Source: an uncultured Geobacter sp.
GTDB lineage: Bacteria > Desulfobacterota > Desulfuromonadia > Geobacterales > Geobacteraceae
DNA length: 64,000 bases
Direction of reading: 5' to 3'
Assembly: GCA_903925075.1 (NCBI GenBank)
Contig: CAIYDQ010000225.1
Coordinates: 1-64,000 of the forward strand
The notes beneath the pieces were generated by a model. The model worked only from the letters and a program-made list of their open reading frames with translations. It had not been told where the DNA came from and did not search any database. Within the stretch, counting starts at the first letter, position 1. Each line of letters begins with the position of its first letter. This document shows, piece after piece, positions 63,711 through 64,000 of this stretch. The translations under genes were made by a program, and so were the position numbers.

Positions 63711-64000
63711 ATGTCTTTTGAAACACTGAACCTGTCCGAACCGATCCTGAAAGCCATCGCCGCCTGCGGCTACACCGAGCCGACCCCGATCCAGGCGCAG
63801 TCGATACCGCTGGCCCTTTCCGGCCGGGACCTGATCGGCAGCGCCCAGACCGGCACCGGCAAGACCGCATCCTTCGTGCTCCCCGCCCTGGAGCGGCTGC
63901 TGATTCCCTCGACCCTGAAGGGCAAAGGACCGCGCATCCTGGTGCTGACCCCCACGCGCGAACTCGCCAACCAGGTGGTCGACGCGGTGCGGACCTACGG
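63711..64000 (+). CDS. rhlE: DEAD-box RNA helicase, RhlE type (3' part outside window)
   Basis: N-terminal 96 residues: the Q motif region [34 protein letters not shown], motif [18 protein letters not shown] and motif Ia [13 protein letters not shown] are visible. This opening is typical of RhlE-class helicases, which unwind RNA and assist ribosome assembly or decay. ATG 63711 follows AAAGGAATCTTC. The window ends before motifs II-VI, so the class is by N-terminal similarity only. The long leader upstream resembles the cold-regulated leaders of such genes; that is speculative. Confidence 0.85.
   Translation, partial: MSFETLNLSEPILKAIAACGYTEPTPIQAQSIPLALSGRDLIGSAQTGTGKTASFVLPALERLLIPSTLKGKGPRILVLTPTRELANQVVDAVRTY

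Overview
The window reads as a chromosomal segment of a GC-rich anaerobic deltaproteobacterium of the Geobacter/Geomonas/Citrifermentans type (Desulfuromonadota). The reasons are the futalosine menaquinone genes, a single-chain pyruvate:ferredoxin oxidoreductase, the mfd-PpiC-PpiC order, many c-di-nucleotide proteins, and GEMM-I riboswitches of the kind known from Geobacter. This assignment is an inference from gene content; no marker rRNA gene is present.

Layout. 1-2.0 kb: groEL (cut by the window edge) and groES behind a sigma70 promoter and a perfect CIRCE operator, then two DUF507 genes. 2.1-2.4 kb: a structured RNA with its own promoter and terminator, most likely 6S RNA. 2.5-16.1 kb: housekeeping genes, namely an RNase Z-like hydrolase, a DegQ protease, an OmpR-type regulator, ppsR, prmA, rsmE (frameshifted at a C9 run), a DUF72 protein, rnd, hisC, mqnC, mqnE and mqnP.

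16.2-22.1 kb is an accessory region. A 3.4 kb island sits between an intact tRNA-Pro(CGG) and a decayed copy of its 3' half. It holds a broken tyrosine recombinase into which a toxin-antitoxin pair has been spliced, an unknown membrane-anchored protein with possible remote MreB/actin resemblance, and a phosphoribosyltransferase with an in-frame TAG. Beyond it lie a small unknown gene, a cluster of tandem, direct and inverted repeats, and a Phd/RelE-type module whose toxin is frameshifted.

22.2-45.1 kb returns to core genes: an HD-GYP regulator, a porphyrinogen-oxidase-like flavoprotein, a CbpA-type J protein, two PpiC-type foldases and mfd, tRNA-Ser(GGA), 4.5S RNA, dnaX-ybaB-recR, nifJ, a pentapeptide-repeat protein, uvrA, a 56-residue zinc-ribbon-like gene, a lipoprotein and srkA.

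45.4-52.3 kb is the most interesting part. Three GEMM-I aptamers stand in tandem, the first two each with its own terminator, ahead of a large lipoprotein made of six fibronectin type III repeats ending in one CxxCH haem site. In all three aptamers the base equivalent to G20 of the c-di-GMP aptamer Vc2 is A, the change linked to 3',3'-cGAMP recognition. About 0.6 kb downstream, on the other strand, lies a membrane GGDEF protein with Ser at the position of the guanine-contacting Asp, the signature of Hypr (cGAMP-making) enzymes. A PilZ protein follows 1 kb further. I infer a local cGAMP circuit: synthase, RNA receptor and surface cytochrome.

52.3-64 kb: a GTAG-bounded REP pair, a rhomboid-like protein lacking the catalytic motif, a repeat-rich Ala/Pro protein and a LysM protein as likely partners, a lytic transglycosylase, yceH, a PBP1A-type enzyme, an HU protein and the start of an RhlE-type helicase cut by the window end.
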